Shown: positions 8,626 to 18,505 of the stretch, in pieces | Layout: every line of letters begins with the position of its first letter | How positions within the stretch are numbered: the stretch's first letter is position 1 | The notes under the pieces: model-generated | What the model was told of the DNA's origin: nothing | What the model saw: only the letters and a program-made list of their open reading frames with translations | The model's database searches: none | Position numbers and translations under genes: made by a program | Assembly: GCA_964494625.1 (NCBI GenBank) | Contig: CAZBRT010000001.1 | Coordinates: 62,001 to 126,000 of the forward strand | DNA length: 64,000 nt | DNA from: UBA2784 sp964494625 | GTDB lineage: Bacteria > Pseudomonadota > Alphaproteobacteria > Micropepsales > Micropepsaceae | Direction: 5' to 3'

Positions 8626-10338
8626 ATGCCCGCACGCTTTGATCTCGTCATCCGCGGCGGCACGATTGTTGACGGAACCGGCGGGCCGAAGCGCTCCGGC
8701 GATGTCGCCGTGCATGACGGCAGGATCGCTGCTGTCGGCACGTTTGACGGCAGCGGCGCGGAAGAGATCGACGCGCACCACCAGATCGTGACGCCCGGCT
8801 TTGTCGATATCCACACGCATTATGACGGGCAGGCGACGTGGGACAGCCGGCTTTCGCCCTCGTCCATCCACGGCGTTACGACCGTCGTGATGGGCAATTG
8901 CGGGGTCGGCTTTGCGCCCTGTCGCCCTTCCGACCACGACCTTCTCATCAGCCTGATGGAGGGCGTGGAAGACATTCCCCATCCCGTGCTGGCGGAGGGC
9001 CTGCCCTGGAAATGGCAATCATTTCCCGAATTTCTCGACCATCTGGAATCGCTGCCGCATGACATCGACTTTGCCGCCTATCTGCCGCATGCCGCCTTGC
9101 GCGTGAATGTGATGGGGGCGCGCGGCGCCAATCGCGAACCGGCCAATGATGCCGATATCGCCGCCATGCGCGTGATCGCGTGCGACGCCATGCGTGCGGG
9201 GGCCATGGGCTTTTCAACCTCGCGCACGCTCAATCATCGCAACAGCAAAGGCGATCCTACGCCGACGCTCAATGCCGCCGAAAATGAACTCACCGGCATT
9301 GCCTTGGGACTTACCGATGCCGGGCGCGGCATTTTGCAGGTGGTTTCCGACTTTGCCGATCTCGCCGCCGAAGAAGACATGCTGGCACGCGTGATGGAGG
9401 CGTCCGGCCGGCCGATGATGTTCTCGCTTCTGCAAAGCGACCGGGCGCCAGACGCATGGCAGCATCAGCTTTCATGGATCGAGCGCTGTCAGGCGCGCGG
9501 GCTTGATGTGAAGGGGCAAGTATGCGGGCGGCCCGTGGGCTTGCTGCTTGGCCTTTCGATCACCATCAATCCCTTTTCCGCGCATCCCCATTATGCGGAG
9601 ATTGCGCATCTGCCGCTCAGCGAGCGCGTGCGGTTGTTGCGCACACCCGAATGGCGGGCACGTCTTCTGGCCGATCATCCCGAAAGCGATCATCCTTTCG
9701 TCAAGGCGGTGTTGCGCAATTTTGCGCGCATGTTCCCGTTGGGCGCCATTCCGGACTATGAGCCCGAGGCGCAAATGAACCTTGGCGCGCAGGCGAAAGC
9801 GCGTGGCCTTAAGCCCGAAGAGCTCGCTTATGAATGGATGCTGGCGGATGAGGGCAAGGCGCTCATCCTTTTTCCGTTCCTCAATTATTCCGGCAATGAT
9901 CTTGAGCCGTCGCTGGCCATGATGCGCCATCCGCATACGTTGTTGGGCCTTTCCGATGGCGGCGCGCATGTCGGCATGATCTCGGATGGCAGTTTTCCGA
10001 CCTCGATGCTGACCCACTGGGTGCGCGACCGCACACGCGGCGAAAAACTTCCACTCGAGTGGGTGATCCACGCGCAGACGCGCAAGACCGCGCAAGCCAT
10101 GGGTTTTCCTGATCGCGGGTTGATTGCGCCCGGGATGAAAGCCGATCTCAACGTGATCGACCTTGATGGCCTCACGCTCTATCGCCCCGATGTGGTGCAT
10201 GATTTGCCAGCGGGCGGGCGGCGCCTGTTTCAACGGGCCAAGGGCTATCGCGCGACGATGGTTTCAGGCGAAGTGATCTATCGCGACGGTGCGCCGACGA
10301 AAGCACTGCCGGGGAAGCTGGTGCGCGGCGGAAGGTGA
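8626..10338 (+). CDS. N-acyl-D-amino-acid deacylase / D-aminoacylase-family amidohydrolase
   Basis: 570 residues from the ATG at 8626, which has GAAGGA 9 bases upstream; the open frame continues upstream without a better start. The metal-binding motif FVDIHTHYDGQ near residue 60, the GNCGVGFAP segment, and the C-terminal LSDGGAHVGMISD block belong to the D-aminoacylase branch of amidohydrolases (TIM barrel, zinc). Such enzymes remove acyl groups from N-acyl-D-amino acids, though many members of this length are uncharacterised. It is a monocistronic cytoplasmic enzyme reading away from the toxin-antitoxin pair, and a paired repeat follows its stop. Confidence 0.88.
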   Translation: MPARFDLVIRGGTIVDGTGGPKRSGDVAVHDGRIAAVGTFDGSGAEEIDAHHQIVTPGFVDIHTHYDGQATWDSRLSPSSIHGVTTVVMGNCGVGFAPCRPSDHDLLISLMEGVEDIPHPVLAEGLPWKWQSFPEFLDHLESLPHDIDFAAYLPHAALRVNVMGARGANREPANDADIAAMRVIACDAMRAGAMGFSTSRTLNHRNSKGDPTPTLNAAENELTGIALGLTDAGRGILQVVSDFADLAAEEDMLARVMEASGRPMMFSLLQSDRAPDAWQHQLSWIERCQARGLDVKGQVCGRPVGLLLGLSITINPFSAHPHYAEIAHLPLSERVRLLRTPEWRARLLADHPESDHPFVKAVLRNFARMFPLGAIPDYEPEAQMNLGAQAKARGLKPEELAYEWMLADEGKALILFPFLNYSGNDLEPSLAMMRHPHTLLGLSDGGAHVGMISDGSFPTSMLTHWVRDRTRGEKLPLEWVIHAQTRKTAQAMGFPDRGLIAPGMKADLNVIDLDGLTLYRPDVVHDLPAGGRRLFQRAKGYRATMVSGEVIYRDGAPTKALPGKLVRGGR

Positions 10339-10394
10339 GCGGCAGGACGGGGGGTGTCGGGCTTACTCATGCAAGGTGTTCATCAAGGCACGTG

Positions 10395-10520
10395 ACTGCA
10401 TTTGTGCGTTGCGTCCCTCGACGAAAGCTCGGGATGAGGGATGCTGTGAGTGGCATGTGTGCAGCGCGCATGTGTCCCTCATGCTGAGCCCTTGTCGAAG
10501 CACGCACTGCATTGGTGCGA
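10395..10520. repeat. Intergenic paired repeat, copy A (tail-to-tail)
   Basis: Two inverted copies of an about 30-base unit: left arm 10404-10440 (+), right arm 10475-10508 (-), with an AT-poor loop between. Shared blocks are TGCGT, then TCGACGAA or TCGACAAG, then GCTC, then ATGAGGG. The same unit recurs near 34535-34632 and 55259-55335. It fills the gap between two convergent genes, so it could fold as a bidirectional terminator in RNA; that role is inferred. Confidence 0.75.
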
Positions 10521-10566
10521 TCACGTTCTTCAACCATGGCGCAAATGCACGGCACGCGTGTCGCAC

Positions 10567-11217
10567 TCACCCGTTAGCGGGTTTGGGCAGTGCGCGGATG
10601 CCGCCCAGAAAAAGTGCGGTGGCGAAATCGGCCGCCGCTACCGGATCGACCGGATCGCGCGAGAGCATGCGCTCGGCACATTCAAAGGCGACGCCCACCA
10701 TCGAGGCCATCAGGAAGTCTGCGTCGGCCGTGGGCAGCAGACCTTCGTCCATCGCACGGATGATGTCGGCCTTCAATTCGTCAAAGCCCGCGATGATTTC
10801 CGGCGTGTCCATGCGCACGCGTACAGTGTCGGCATTGCGGCGCATCACTGCGAAGGTGCCGCGATCGGTTGCGACATAGTCAAAGAACGTGCGGAAGGAA
10901 CCGGCAATGAATTCCTCCACGCTTTTTGCGCGGATGCGTTCGGCGCGCAGGCGCGGGCGGACGCGCACAGCGCTCTCGTCCTGGATCGCCTCGAAGACCT
11001 CTTCCTTGCTCTTGAAGTAATTGTAGAACGTGCCCGAGGCGAGATCGGTCGCGCGGATGATATCGCGCACTGTGGTTGCACCATAGCCGAGCCGCGCGAA
11101 CACATCGCGGGCCGCAGCCAGAATGGCTTCGCGGTTGGCGAGCTTGGTGCGTTCGCGCTTGCCCTTCGGGAGAACGATCCCTGTTCCCGCCGGCCCCATA
11201 TCCGATTCCGTTGTCAT
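10567..11217 (-). CDS. TetR-family transcriptional regulator
   Basis: 216 residues. The N-terminal helix-turn-helix domain is clear: REAILAAARDVFARLGYGAT, then TVRDIIRATDLASGTFYNYF and KSKEEVFEAI, about residues 27-80. The rest is the variable ligand-binding and dimerisation half. An initiator at residue 7 (ATG at 11199) is an alternative, since neither start has a strong ribosome site. The gene lies 71 bases downstream of a lipoprotein gene on the same strand and may be cotranscribed. No operator was identified, and the ligand and targets cannot be read from sequence. Confidence 0.9.
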   Translation of the reverse strand: MTTESDMGPAGTGIVLPKGKRERTKLANREAILAAARDVFARLGYGATTVRDIIRATDLASGTFYNYFKSKEEVFEAIQDESAVRVRPRLRAERIRAKSVEEFIAGSFRTFFDYVATDRGTFAVMRRNADTVRVRMDTPEIIAGFDELKADIIRAMDEGLLPTADADFLMASMVGVAFECAERMLSRDPVDPVAAADFATALFLGGIRALPKPANG

Positions 11218-11288
11218 CGGGCGGCTTTACGGGAAATGTGACGAAGCGTCAACTTTTCTGAAATGCGTGGTTTTGCCTGGCGTTAGTG

Positions 11289-11930
11289 TCAGCGGCAATG
11301 GGTGAATTGGGGGGCCTCGCGGCGAAGCTGTGCGCAGGTGAGATTGTCCAGCCGCTCCTTGCCGACATAATAGAGATTGCCGTCATGGCCTGCCGCACGC
11401 AGGCGCAGGATCGCATCAAGCACGGCATAATGCAGGCGGTCGCCCAGATCACCTTCGGGGTCCTCACCGCGCTCCGCTTCGCCCTCGCGCTGGAAGAGCG
11501 AGTTCATGGCCGCATAAAAATACATCCGCCAGGCAAATTCGAAATCACCCGTCGCCTCGGCATGAAATCCGGCACAAGCCATGTTGCGCTTCTCCAGCGT
11601 GTCAGCGCCCATGCCCTTTGCCGCGGCCAGAACGGCGGGCGCATCGGCTGCAAGCGAGGCCATGTTGCCAAGCCGCGATTCCAGTGTTCCACAGATGCGA
11701 TTCATCGTTGCGGCATAGTCGCGCTGGCGCTCGTTCATCTCGCGCTCTTCGGCGGCGGTAAGGCCATTGCCGTCACCCGCAATCGCGGCCGCGCCCAGAA
11801 TGATTGCCGCTGTGGCCGGGTCACTCTCGGGGCAACCCAGCTGCGATCCCGGCGAACCCATGCAATTGCCGCCACTGCCGCATGCGGAAAGCGCGGTCAG
11901 CATCATGGCCAGGAGAAGGAGCCGGATCAT
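11289..11930 (-). CDS. Hypothetical lipoprotein
   Basis: 213 residues from the ATG at 11930. The first 17 residues are a lipoprotein signal ending LSAC, so the mature protein would be lipid-anchored through Cys17. The mature part starts Gly/Ser rich with further cysteines (GNCMG, QLGC), then a helical region rich in Met, Arg and Ala (AEEREMNERQRDY, ESRLGNMASLA) and ends in TCAQLRREAP. Paired cysteines may form disulfides. I recognise no domain family. The frame continues upstream of 11930 without a credible start. The ATG is about 100 bases from the divergent thioesterase gene. Confidence 0.68.
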   Translation of the reverse strand: MIRLLLLAMMLTALSACGSGGNCMGSPGSQLGCPESDPATAAIILGAAAIAGDGNGLTAAEEREMNERQRDYAATMNRICGTLESRLGNMASLAADAPAVLAAAKGMGADTLEKRNMACAGFHAEATGDFEFAWRMYFYAAMNSLFQREGEAERGEDPEGDLGDRLHYAVLDAILRLRAAGHDGNLYYVGKERLDNLTCAQLRREAPQFTHCR

Positions 11931-12031
11931 TTGCCGATCATGCCCTGCCCCGTCAAACCTGTCAGCGGAAAAGAGGCTGCGGCCTTGCAAGAATTGCGCG
12001 AATGGCCTCACATCCTTGCCAGCGAGGACAC

Positions 12032-12484
12032 ATGAGCAACCGCAATCCCGAAGGGCACATCCTTGGCCATGTGCCGCACGCCAAGAGCCTTGGCCTGCAC
12101 CTGCAATCCGCCACCAAAGAAGGCGCGACCGCATTCATTCCCTATGCGGCGCATCTGGCCGGCAATCCCGAAACGGGCGTGCTCCATGGCGGCGTCGTGA
12201 CCGCGCTCCTCGACAATGTGTGCGGCATTGCGGTTGCCGCAGCCCTTGGCACGTTCCGGTCGATTGCAACCCTTGACCTGCGCATCGACTATATGCGCGC
12301 GGCCGTGCCCCATGAGACGCTGTTTGCGCATGCCGAATGTTTCAAGCTGACGCGATCCATCGCGTTCGTGCGCGGCACCGCTTATCACGACGACAAGGCC
12401 GATCCCGTTGCGACCTGCGTTGCCTCCTTCATGCTGGATGCCAATGAGCAGGGCGTGATGGCCCCGCCCAAGGCAGGGGCGTGA
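12032..12484 (+). CDS. PaaI-family hotdog thioesterase, first of a pair
   Basis: 150 residues from the ATG at 12032 (GAGGA just upstream); the frame stays open further 5' but overlaps the divergent lipoprotein gene. Hotdog-fold signature HGGVVTALLDNVCGIA around residues 51-66, followed by LRIDYMRAA, as in PaaI/YbgC-type acyl-CoA thioesterases. The family releases free acids or aromatic acids from CoA. The stop overlaps the next gene's GTG (GTGA, 12481-12484). Two adjacent but clearly different hotdog genes suggest a heteromeric enzyme or two substrate ranges. Confidence 0.9.
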   Translation: MSNRNPEGHILGHVPHAKSLGLHLQSATKEGATAFIPYAAHLAGNPETGVLHGGVVTALLDNVCGIAVAAALGTFRSIATLDLRIDYMRAAVPHETLFAHAECFKLTRSIAFVRGTAYHDDKADPVATCVASFMLDANEQGVMAPPKAGA

Positions 12485-12945
12485 ACGCGATGGATATTTT
12501 ACGCGAAGCCTTTGCCCGCAACACGAAGCCCGACATTCGCGCGCTTGTCGCAGCCCTACCCTATGCGCGCTATCTCGGGGTCGAAGCGGAAATGCGGGGG
12601 ACGGAGCTCACGACTGTCCTGCGCTATTCGCCGCATCTCATCGGCAATCCGCTCCTGCCGGCGATCCACGGCGGGGTGCTGGGCGCGTTTCTCGAGATCA
12701 CATCCATCCTGCAGGTTGCCTTTGATGTGCCTTCAACCGAACTGCCCAAGCCGGTTGATATCAACATCGACTATCTGCGCTCGGGAAAGCCTGTCGAAAC
12801 CTGGGGCCGCGCGTGGATCACCAAGCTGGGACGGCGGGTCGTCAATGTCCACGCGGAAGCCTGGCAGGACCACCACGAGAAGCCGGTCACGACGTTGCGC
12901 GGTCACTTCCTGTTAACCACAAACCCGGCTGCTGCAGCGCGCTGA
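12481..12945 (+). CDS. PaaI-family hotdog thioesterase, second of a pair
   Basis: 154 residues if read from the GTG overlapping the previous stop; an ATG three codons later (12490) is the alternative. Signature IHGGVLGAFLEITSI and INIDYLRSG show the same hotdog fold as the upstream gene, with low identity to it. The active-site position usually occupied by Asp in LDN of the first protein is Glu here (FLEIT), a known variation in the family. Probably cotranslated with the partner and possibly forms mixed oligomers. It ends 57 bases before a kinase gene. Confidence 0.86.
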   Translation: MNAMDILREAFARNTKPDIRALVAALPYARYLGVEAEMRGTELTTVLRYSPHLIGNPLLPAIHGGVLGAFLEITSILQVAFDVPSTELPKPVDINIDYLRSGKPVETWGRAWITKLGRRVVNVHAEAWQDHHEKPVTTLRGHFLLTTNPAAAAR

Positions 12946-13002
12946 GTGCGCAATCTCCCGGTTTGACGCTGTATTTACGCCTTCGCGGCTATCTTCCCGC
13001 GC

Positions 13003-14658
<1,656 letters not shown>

Positions 14659-14692
14659 GGGCAGCGCCTGTTTTCTTTCGCCCAGACCTGCT

Positions 14693-15751
14693 TCAGGATG
14701 CGAGGCGCGCAGCATCAATCCCGACCGCGTCACTGATTCCGGCAAAGCCGTCACGCGCCAGAATTTCCGAAAGCTCCTGCTTGATGCGGGTGACAAGGCC
14801 GGGCCCGCCATAGATAAGGCCGGTATAGAGCTGGACCAGCGTGGCGCCGGCGCGGATTTTTTCCATCGCATGGGCACCCGTTGATATTCCGCCCGCGCCG
14901 ACCAGCAGCAACCGCCCTTTGGCCGCAACAGCTGCGACCGCCAATTTGCGTGTCGCGATGAGGCGCAAGGGCGCGCCCGAGAGGCCGCCCGCTTCGTTGC
15001 GATGAGGTGATCGCAACGCCTCGCGCCCGCCAATCGTCGTGTTCGAGATGATGAGCCCGGTGATGCGGGCCGCCAGCGCCGCTTCGACAATGCCGCCAAT
15101 GGCCTCGTCATCAAGGTCAGGCGCGATCTTGACCAAAACAGGCATGTCGCGCGTCGTTTCCGCGCGCGCTTCATTGACTGCATCGAGGAGGGCAGACAAT
15201 TCACCCGATGCCTGCAGCCCGCGCAGTCCCGGCGTGTTGGGCGACGAGATATTGACGGTCACATAGGAAGCATGCGGCGCCAAAGCGCGAAAGGCTGTCG
15301 CGTAGTCGCGGATGCGGTCAGCTGAATCCTTGTTGGCGCCGATATTGATCCCGACCACGCCCTTGCCCCTGCGGCGGATGAGGCGCGCGCGTGCCGCCTC
15401 CATGCCCTCATTGTTGAAGCCGAGGCGGTTGATGACAGCATCATCTTCGGGCAGGCGGAAGATGCGCGGCTTCGGGTTGCCTGCCTGTGCGCGCGGCGTG
15501 ACCGTGCCGCATTCGACAAAGCCAAATCCCAGCCGAAGCATCGCATCCGGCACTTCGGCGTTCTTGTCGAAACCAGCGGCAAGGCCGATGGGGTTCGGCA
15601 ATGTCTGACCCAGGGCGCTTACCGCAAGGGCCGGCGCATCGTCCTTCTTGCCGCGCAGCAACCCCGTCTTGAGAGCCGCGATTGTCAGGCGATGCGCGCG
15701 TTCCGGCTCAAGCAGGAAGAGGCCGCGCCGCAGCGTGTCAAACAGGGTCAT
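14693..15751 (-). CDS. pyrD: Dihydroorotate dehydrogenase (quinone), class 2
   Basis: 352 residues. Oxidises dihydroorotate to orotate in pyrimidine synthesis, passing electrons through FMN to membrane quinone. Class 2 hallmarks: N-terminal amphipathic region (FDTLRRGLFLLEPERAHRLT), LAAGFDKNAE, CGTVTPRAQAGNPKPR, NRLGFNN, and the catalytic Ser segment NISSPNTPGLR. C-terminal FMN phosphate-binding GAGGISTG and QLYTGLIYGGP. The ATG overlaps the stop of the DUF952 gene (ATGA, 15748-15751), so translation is coupled. Assignment is firm. Confidence 0.97.
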   Translation of the reverse strand: MTLFDTLRRGLFLLEPERAHRLTIAALKTGLLRGKKDDAPALAVSALGQTLPNPIGLAAGFDKNAEVPDAMLRLGFGFVECGTVTPRAQAGNPKPRIFRLPEDDAVINRLGFNNEGMEAARARLIRRRGKGVVGINIGANKDSADRIRDYATAFRALAPHASYVTVNISSPNTPGLRGLQASGELSALLDAVNEARAETTRDMPVLVKIAPDLDDEAIGGIVEAALAARITGLIISNTTIGGREALRSPHRNEAGGLSGAPLRLIATRKLAVAAVAAKGRLLLVGAGGISTGAHAMEKIRAGATLVQLYTGLIYGGPGLVTRIKQELSEILARDGFAGISDAVGIDAARLAS

Positions 15752-16101
15752 TCATCAGCCCAATCGGGAAGAAGGTGGCGGCCATCGGGCCCAAGGACAA
15801 TTTCGGCCTCGCGATCCGCACTTGCGGGATCAAGGCGGGCATAGAGATGGGGAAAATGATCATTTCCGCGTGAAGGCTCAAACCGCAGGGCCGCCCCGAA
15901 CCAGGCTGCCTTGAACCGCGCCAGGATCAACCGCTCCTTGCCGGCGAAGTGTCGCGCAAGTGTCGCTTGCAGCTGGGCTGCGGTCGAAAAATGAATGAAT
16001 CCATCGCGTTGGTCATCTTTGCTGCCGATCCAGCCGGGCCCGGCCTTCGCCTGTGCCCATTCGGCGACATCGGCAATCTTGTAGATAAATCCGGTCTGCA
16101 T
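15748..16101 (-). CDS. DUF952 family protein
   Basis: 117 residues from the ATG at 16101, starting MQTGFIYKIADVAEW. The pattern (YKI..., DGFIHFSTAAQL, the conserved RFEPSRGNDHFPHLYARL) is that of the DUF952 family, small globular proteins often found beside pyrD in alphaproteobacteria and lacking an established biochemical function. The family is known by structure to have an ADP-ribosyl-transferase-like fold in some members, but no activity can be claimed here. It is coupled to pyrD and is read divergently from the S24 repressor 76 bases away. Confidence 0.85.
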   Translation of the reverse strand: MQTGFIYKIADVAEWAQAKAGPGWIGSKDDQRDGFIHFSTAAQLQATLARHFAGKERLILARFKAAWFGAALRFEPSRGNDHFPHLYARLDPASADREAEIVLGPDGRHLLPDWADE

Positions 16102-16177
16102 GGGCTTGCGCGTGGGTGTGGGGCGGAATAGGTATTTCTTCCCATCGGGGAGAGATGCGGGGATAATTGCCGCTGCC

Positions 16178-16810
16178 ATGCTGTCACACAAGCAAATCTG
16201 GTCGGCGATCGATGCCCTGGCGGCGCGTCACGGCATGACCGCATCGGGTCTGGCCAAGGCGGCCGGGCTTGATCCCACGACCTTCAATCCTTCCAAGCGT
16301 TCGGCAGGCGGCAACAAATTGCGCTGGCCCTCGACCGAGAGCCTCTCCAAGATTCTTGAGGCGACCGGCGCGACGCTCGACATGTTCCTTGCGTTGGCGC
16401 GCGACCGCACCGCGCCCTTGCCCGCGCCGCATGTGCCGGTGATCGGATTTGCCGAAGCCGGCAATCAGGGCTTCTTCGATGATGGCGGCTTTCCTGCGGG
16501 CCAGGGATGGGACGAGGTTCCCTTCGCGCCGCCCGCCGACCGCAATGCCTATGCGCTGCAGGTCTCCGGCAATTCGATGGAGCCGGTCTATCGCGCCGGC
16601 GACATCGTTGTCGTCTCGCCCGCCGCCCAGGTGCGCGTCGGTGACCGCGTCGTCGTCAAGACGCTTTCGGGCGAAGTGATGGTCAAGGTTTTGTCGAAGC
16701 GCACGACGCGGCGGATCGAGCTCACGTCGCTCAATCCCGCTTACCCCATGCGCCAGCTTGAGATGCGCGACATCGCCTGGATCGCCCGCATCGTGTGGGC
16801 GAGCCAGTAG
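16178..16810 (+). CDS. XRE/S24-family regulator with LexA-like self-cleavage domain
   Basis: 210 residues from the ATG at 16178. N-terminal helix-turn-helix (about 1-70, HGMTASGLAKAAGLDPTTF). C-terminal S24 peptidase fold: nucleophile Ser133 in SGNSMEP and general base Lys170 in EVMVKVLSK, separated by 37 residues as in LexA. A likely scissile Ala94-Gly95 lies in GFAEAGNQG. All elements for RecA-stimulated autocleavage are present, so the repressor may respond to DNA damage or another signal. It is not next to prophage genes; chromosomal homologues of this type are common in alphaproteobacteria. Its targets are unknown. It ends 5 bases from convergent lysK. Confidence 0.9.
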   Translation: MLSHKQIWSAIDALAARHGMTASGLAKAAGLDPTTFNPSKRSAGGNKLRWPSTESLSKILEATGATLDMFLALARDRTAPLPAPHVPVIGFAEAGNQGFFDDGGFPAGQGWDEVPFAPPADRNAYALQVSGNSMEPVYRAGDIVVVSPAAQVRVGDRVVVKTLSGEVMVKVLSKRTTRRIELTSLNPAYPMRQLEMRDIAWIARIVWASQ

Positions 16811-16815
16811 AGCAG

Positions 16816-18420
16816 TCAGACCCTGGGCAGGAAATCGCCATTGAGCGCACTGTGGATGAGGTCCGCCGTGCGTGCCGCGCCGAACAAGGCCGCAAACGAG
16901 CCAAAGCGCGGGCCCTGCTCTTCACCGAAACACACTTCATAGAGCACGCGGAACCAGTCACGCAGCCGGTCGGCATAGCCATGGGTCTTGCCGGTCTCGA
17001 AGGCGATGTTCTGGAGAAGGTCGCCGTCGGTTGTGCCATCCAGCGCTGCGTAACGTGCTGCCAGAGCTTCCATCGCCGTGCGCTCCTCCGGCGTTGCGGC
17101 CCGGTATTTCTTCTTCGGCCGGACGAAATCCTCGTAATAGGCCAGCGCATAGCCGACCAGACGATCAAGCGCCGGATTGCGTTCCGGCGATGCATCCTTC
17201 GCATAGGTCCGGATGAAGCCCCAAAGCACACCGCGGTCCGAAGCGCCCGACGCGCTCACCAGATTGAGCAGAAGGCCGAACGAGACCGGAAAGGTCTCGG
17301 CGGGCACGTTGTCGCCATGGATGTGCCAGACGGGATTTTCGAGGCGCTCAGCCGCGCTTTCATTGCCGAATTTTTCGAGGAGATGCGCATAGTCATCAAC
17401 CGCGCGCGGGATGACGTCGAAATAAAGACGCTTGGCCGTGCGCGGCTTCTGGAACATGAAAAGCGAGAGGCTTTCGGGACTTGCGTAACGCAGCCACTCG
17501 TCAACCGTCAGGCCGTTGCCTTTGGTTTTCGATACTTTCTGGCCTTGATCATCAAGAAAAAGCTCGTAATTGAACCCGTCGGGCGGTTCGGCGCCGAGCG
17601 CGCGCACGATTTTCGAGGAGAGTTCGACCGAGGGGATGAGGTCCTTGCCGGACATCTCGTAGTCAATGCCCAGCGCCAGCCAGCGCATTGCCCAATCCGC
17701 CTTCCATTGCAGCTTGGCGAGACCACCTGTCACCTTCTGCTCGATGATCGAGCCGTCCTCATCGGCAAAAGTAATCGTGCCCTTTTGCGTATCGCGCGCG
17801 ATCAGCGGCACTTCCAGCACGCGGCCGGATGACGGCGAAAGGGGAAGGAACGGACTGTAAGTCCCGCGCCGTTCCGGCCCCAATGTCGGCAGGACCAGGT
17901 TGATGACAGCCTCATAGCGCTCAAGCACCGTCAGCAATGCGGCATCGAAACGGCCCGTGTTGTAATAGTCGCTGGCGCTGGCGAATTCGTATTCGAAGCC
18001 GAAGGCATCAAGAAACGAACGCAGCATGGCGTTGTTGTGATGGCCAAAGCTCTCGAATTTGCCGAAGGGGTCCGGCACGCGGGTCAGCGGCTTTTTCAGA
18101 TGCGCCTTCAGCATCTCGCCATTGGGCACATTGGGCGGCACCTTGCGCAGGCCGTCCATGTCGTCCGAAAAGGCGAGCAGCCGGGTCGGCACATCCGACA
18201 TCACCATGAAGGCGCGGCGCACCATGGTCGTGCGCACGACTTCGCCGAATGTCCCGATATGGGGCAGTCCCGAGGGGCCATAGCCCGTCTCGAAGAGGAC
18301 ATGACCCTTGAAATTCCCGGCCTTTTTCTGCCGCTCGACACGGGCGAGCAGTTTCTTGGCTTCTTCAAAGGGCCAGGCCCGTGCGGCCAGCGCCATGTCC
18401 TTGCGGTCGAGTGTCATCAT
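16816..18420 (-). CDS. lysK: Lysyl-tRNA synthetase, class I
   Basis: 534 residues from the ATG at 18420 (a second ATG follows immediately). Charges tRNA-Lys with lysine in the cytoplasm. The class I nucleotide-binding motif is seen as PHIGTFGE following ETGYGPSGL; the KMSKS-equivalent reads KVSKTKGNG. The length and these motifs separate it from the unrelated class II LysS. Class I enzymes are typical of archaea and of most alphaproteobacteria, so this supports the assignment of the window. No class II copy is seen in the window. Confidence 0.97.
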   Translation of the reverse strand: MMTLDRKDMALAARAWPFEEAKKLLARVERQKKAGNFKGHVLFETGYGPSGLPHIGTFGEVVRTTMVRRAFMVMSDVPTRLLAFSDDMDGLRKVPPNVPNGEMLKAHLKKPLTRVPDPFGKFESFGHHNNAMLRSFLDAFGFEYEFASASDYYNTGRFDAALLTVLERYEAVINLVLPTLGPERRGTYSPFLPLSPSSGRVLEVPLIARDTQKGTITFADEDGSIIEQKVTGGLAKLQWKADWAMRWLALGIDYEMSGKDLIPSVELSSKIVRALGAEPPDGFNYELFLDDQGQKVSKTKGNGLTVDEWLRYASPESLSLFMFQKPRTAKRLYFDVIPRAVDDYAHLLEKFGNESAAERLENPVWHIHGDNVPAETFPVSFGLLLNLVSASGASDRGVLWGFIRTYAKDASPERNPALDRLVGYALAYYEDFVRPKKKYRAATPEERTAMEALAARYAALDGTTDGDLLQNIAFETGKTHGYADRLRDWFRVLYEVCFGEEQGPRFGSFAALFGAARTADLIHSALNGDFLPRV

Positions 18421-18505
18421 TGCGCTTAAGTCTTTGGAAATCCGGGGCAAGTTAGGCTTGGCCAGACCCCGGCGTCAATCTCTTTGGCCCGATGGCAAGG
18501 CACGT

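Noticed and set aside
10289..10879. Open frames running through the copy A repeat
   Set aside because: They extend over the repeat and antisense to TetR with no ribosome site or domain.
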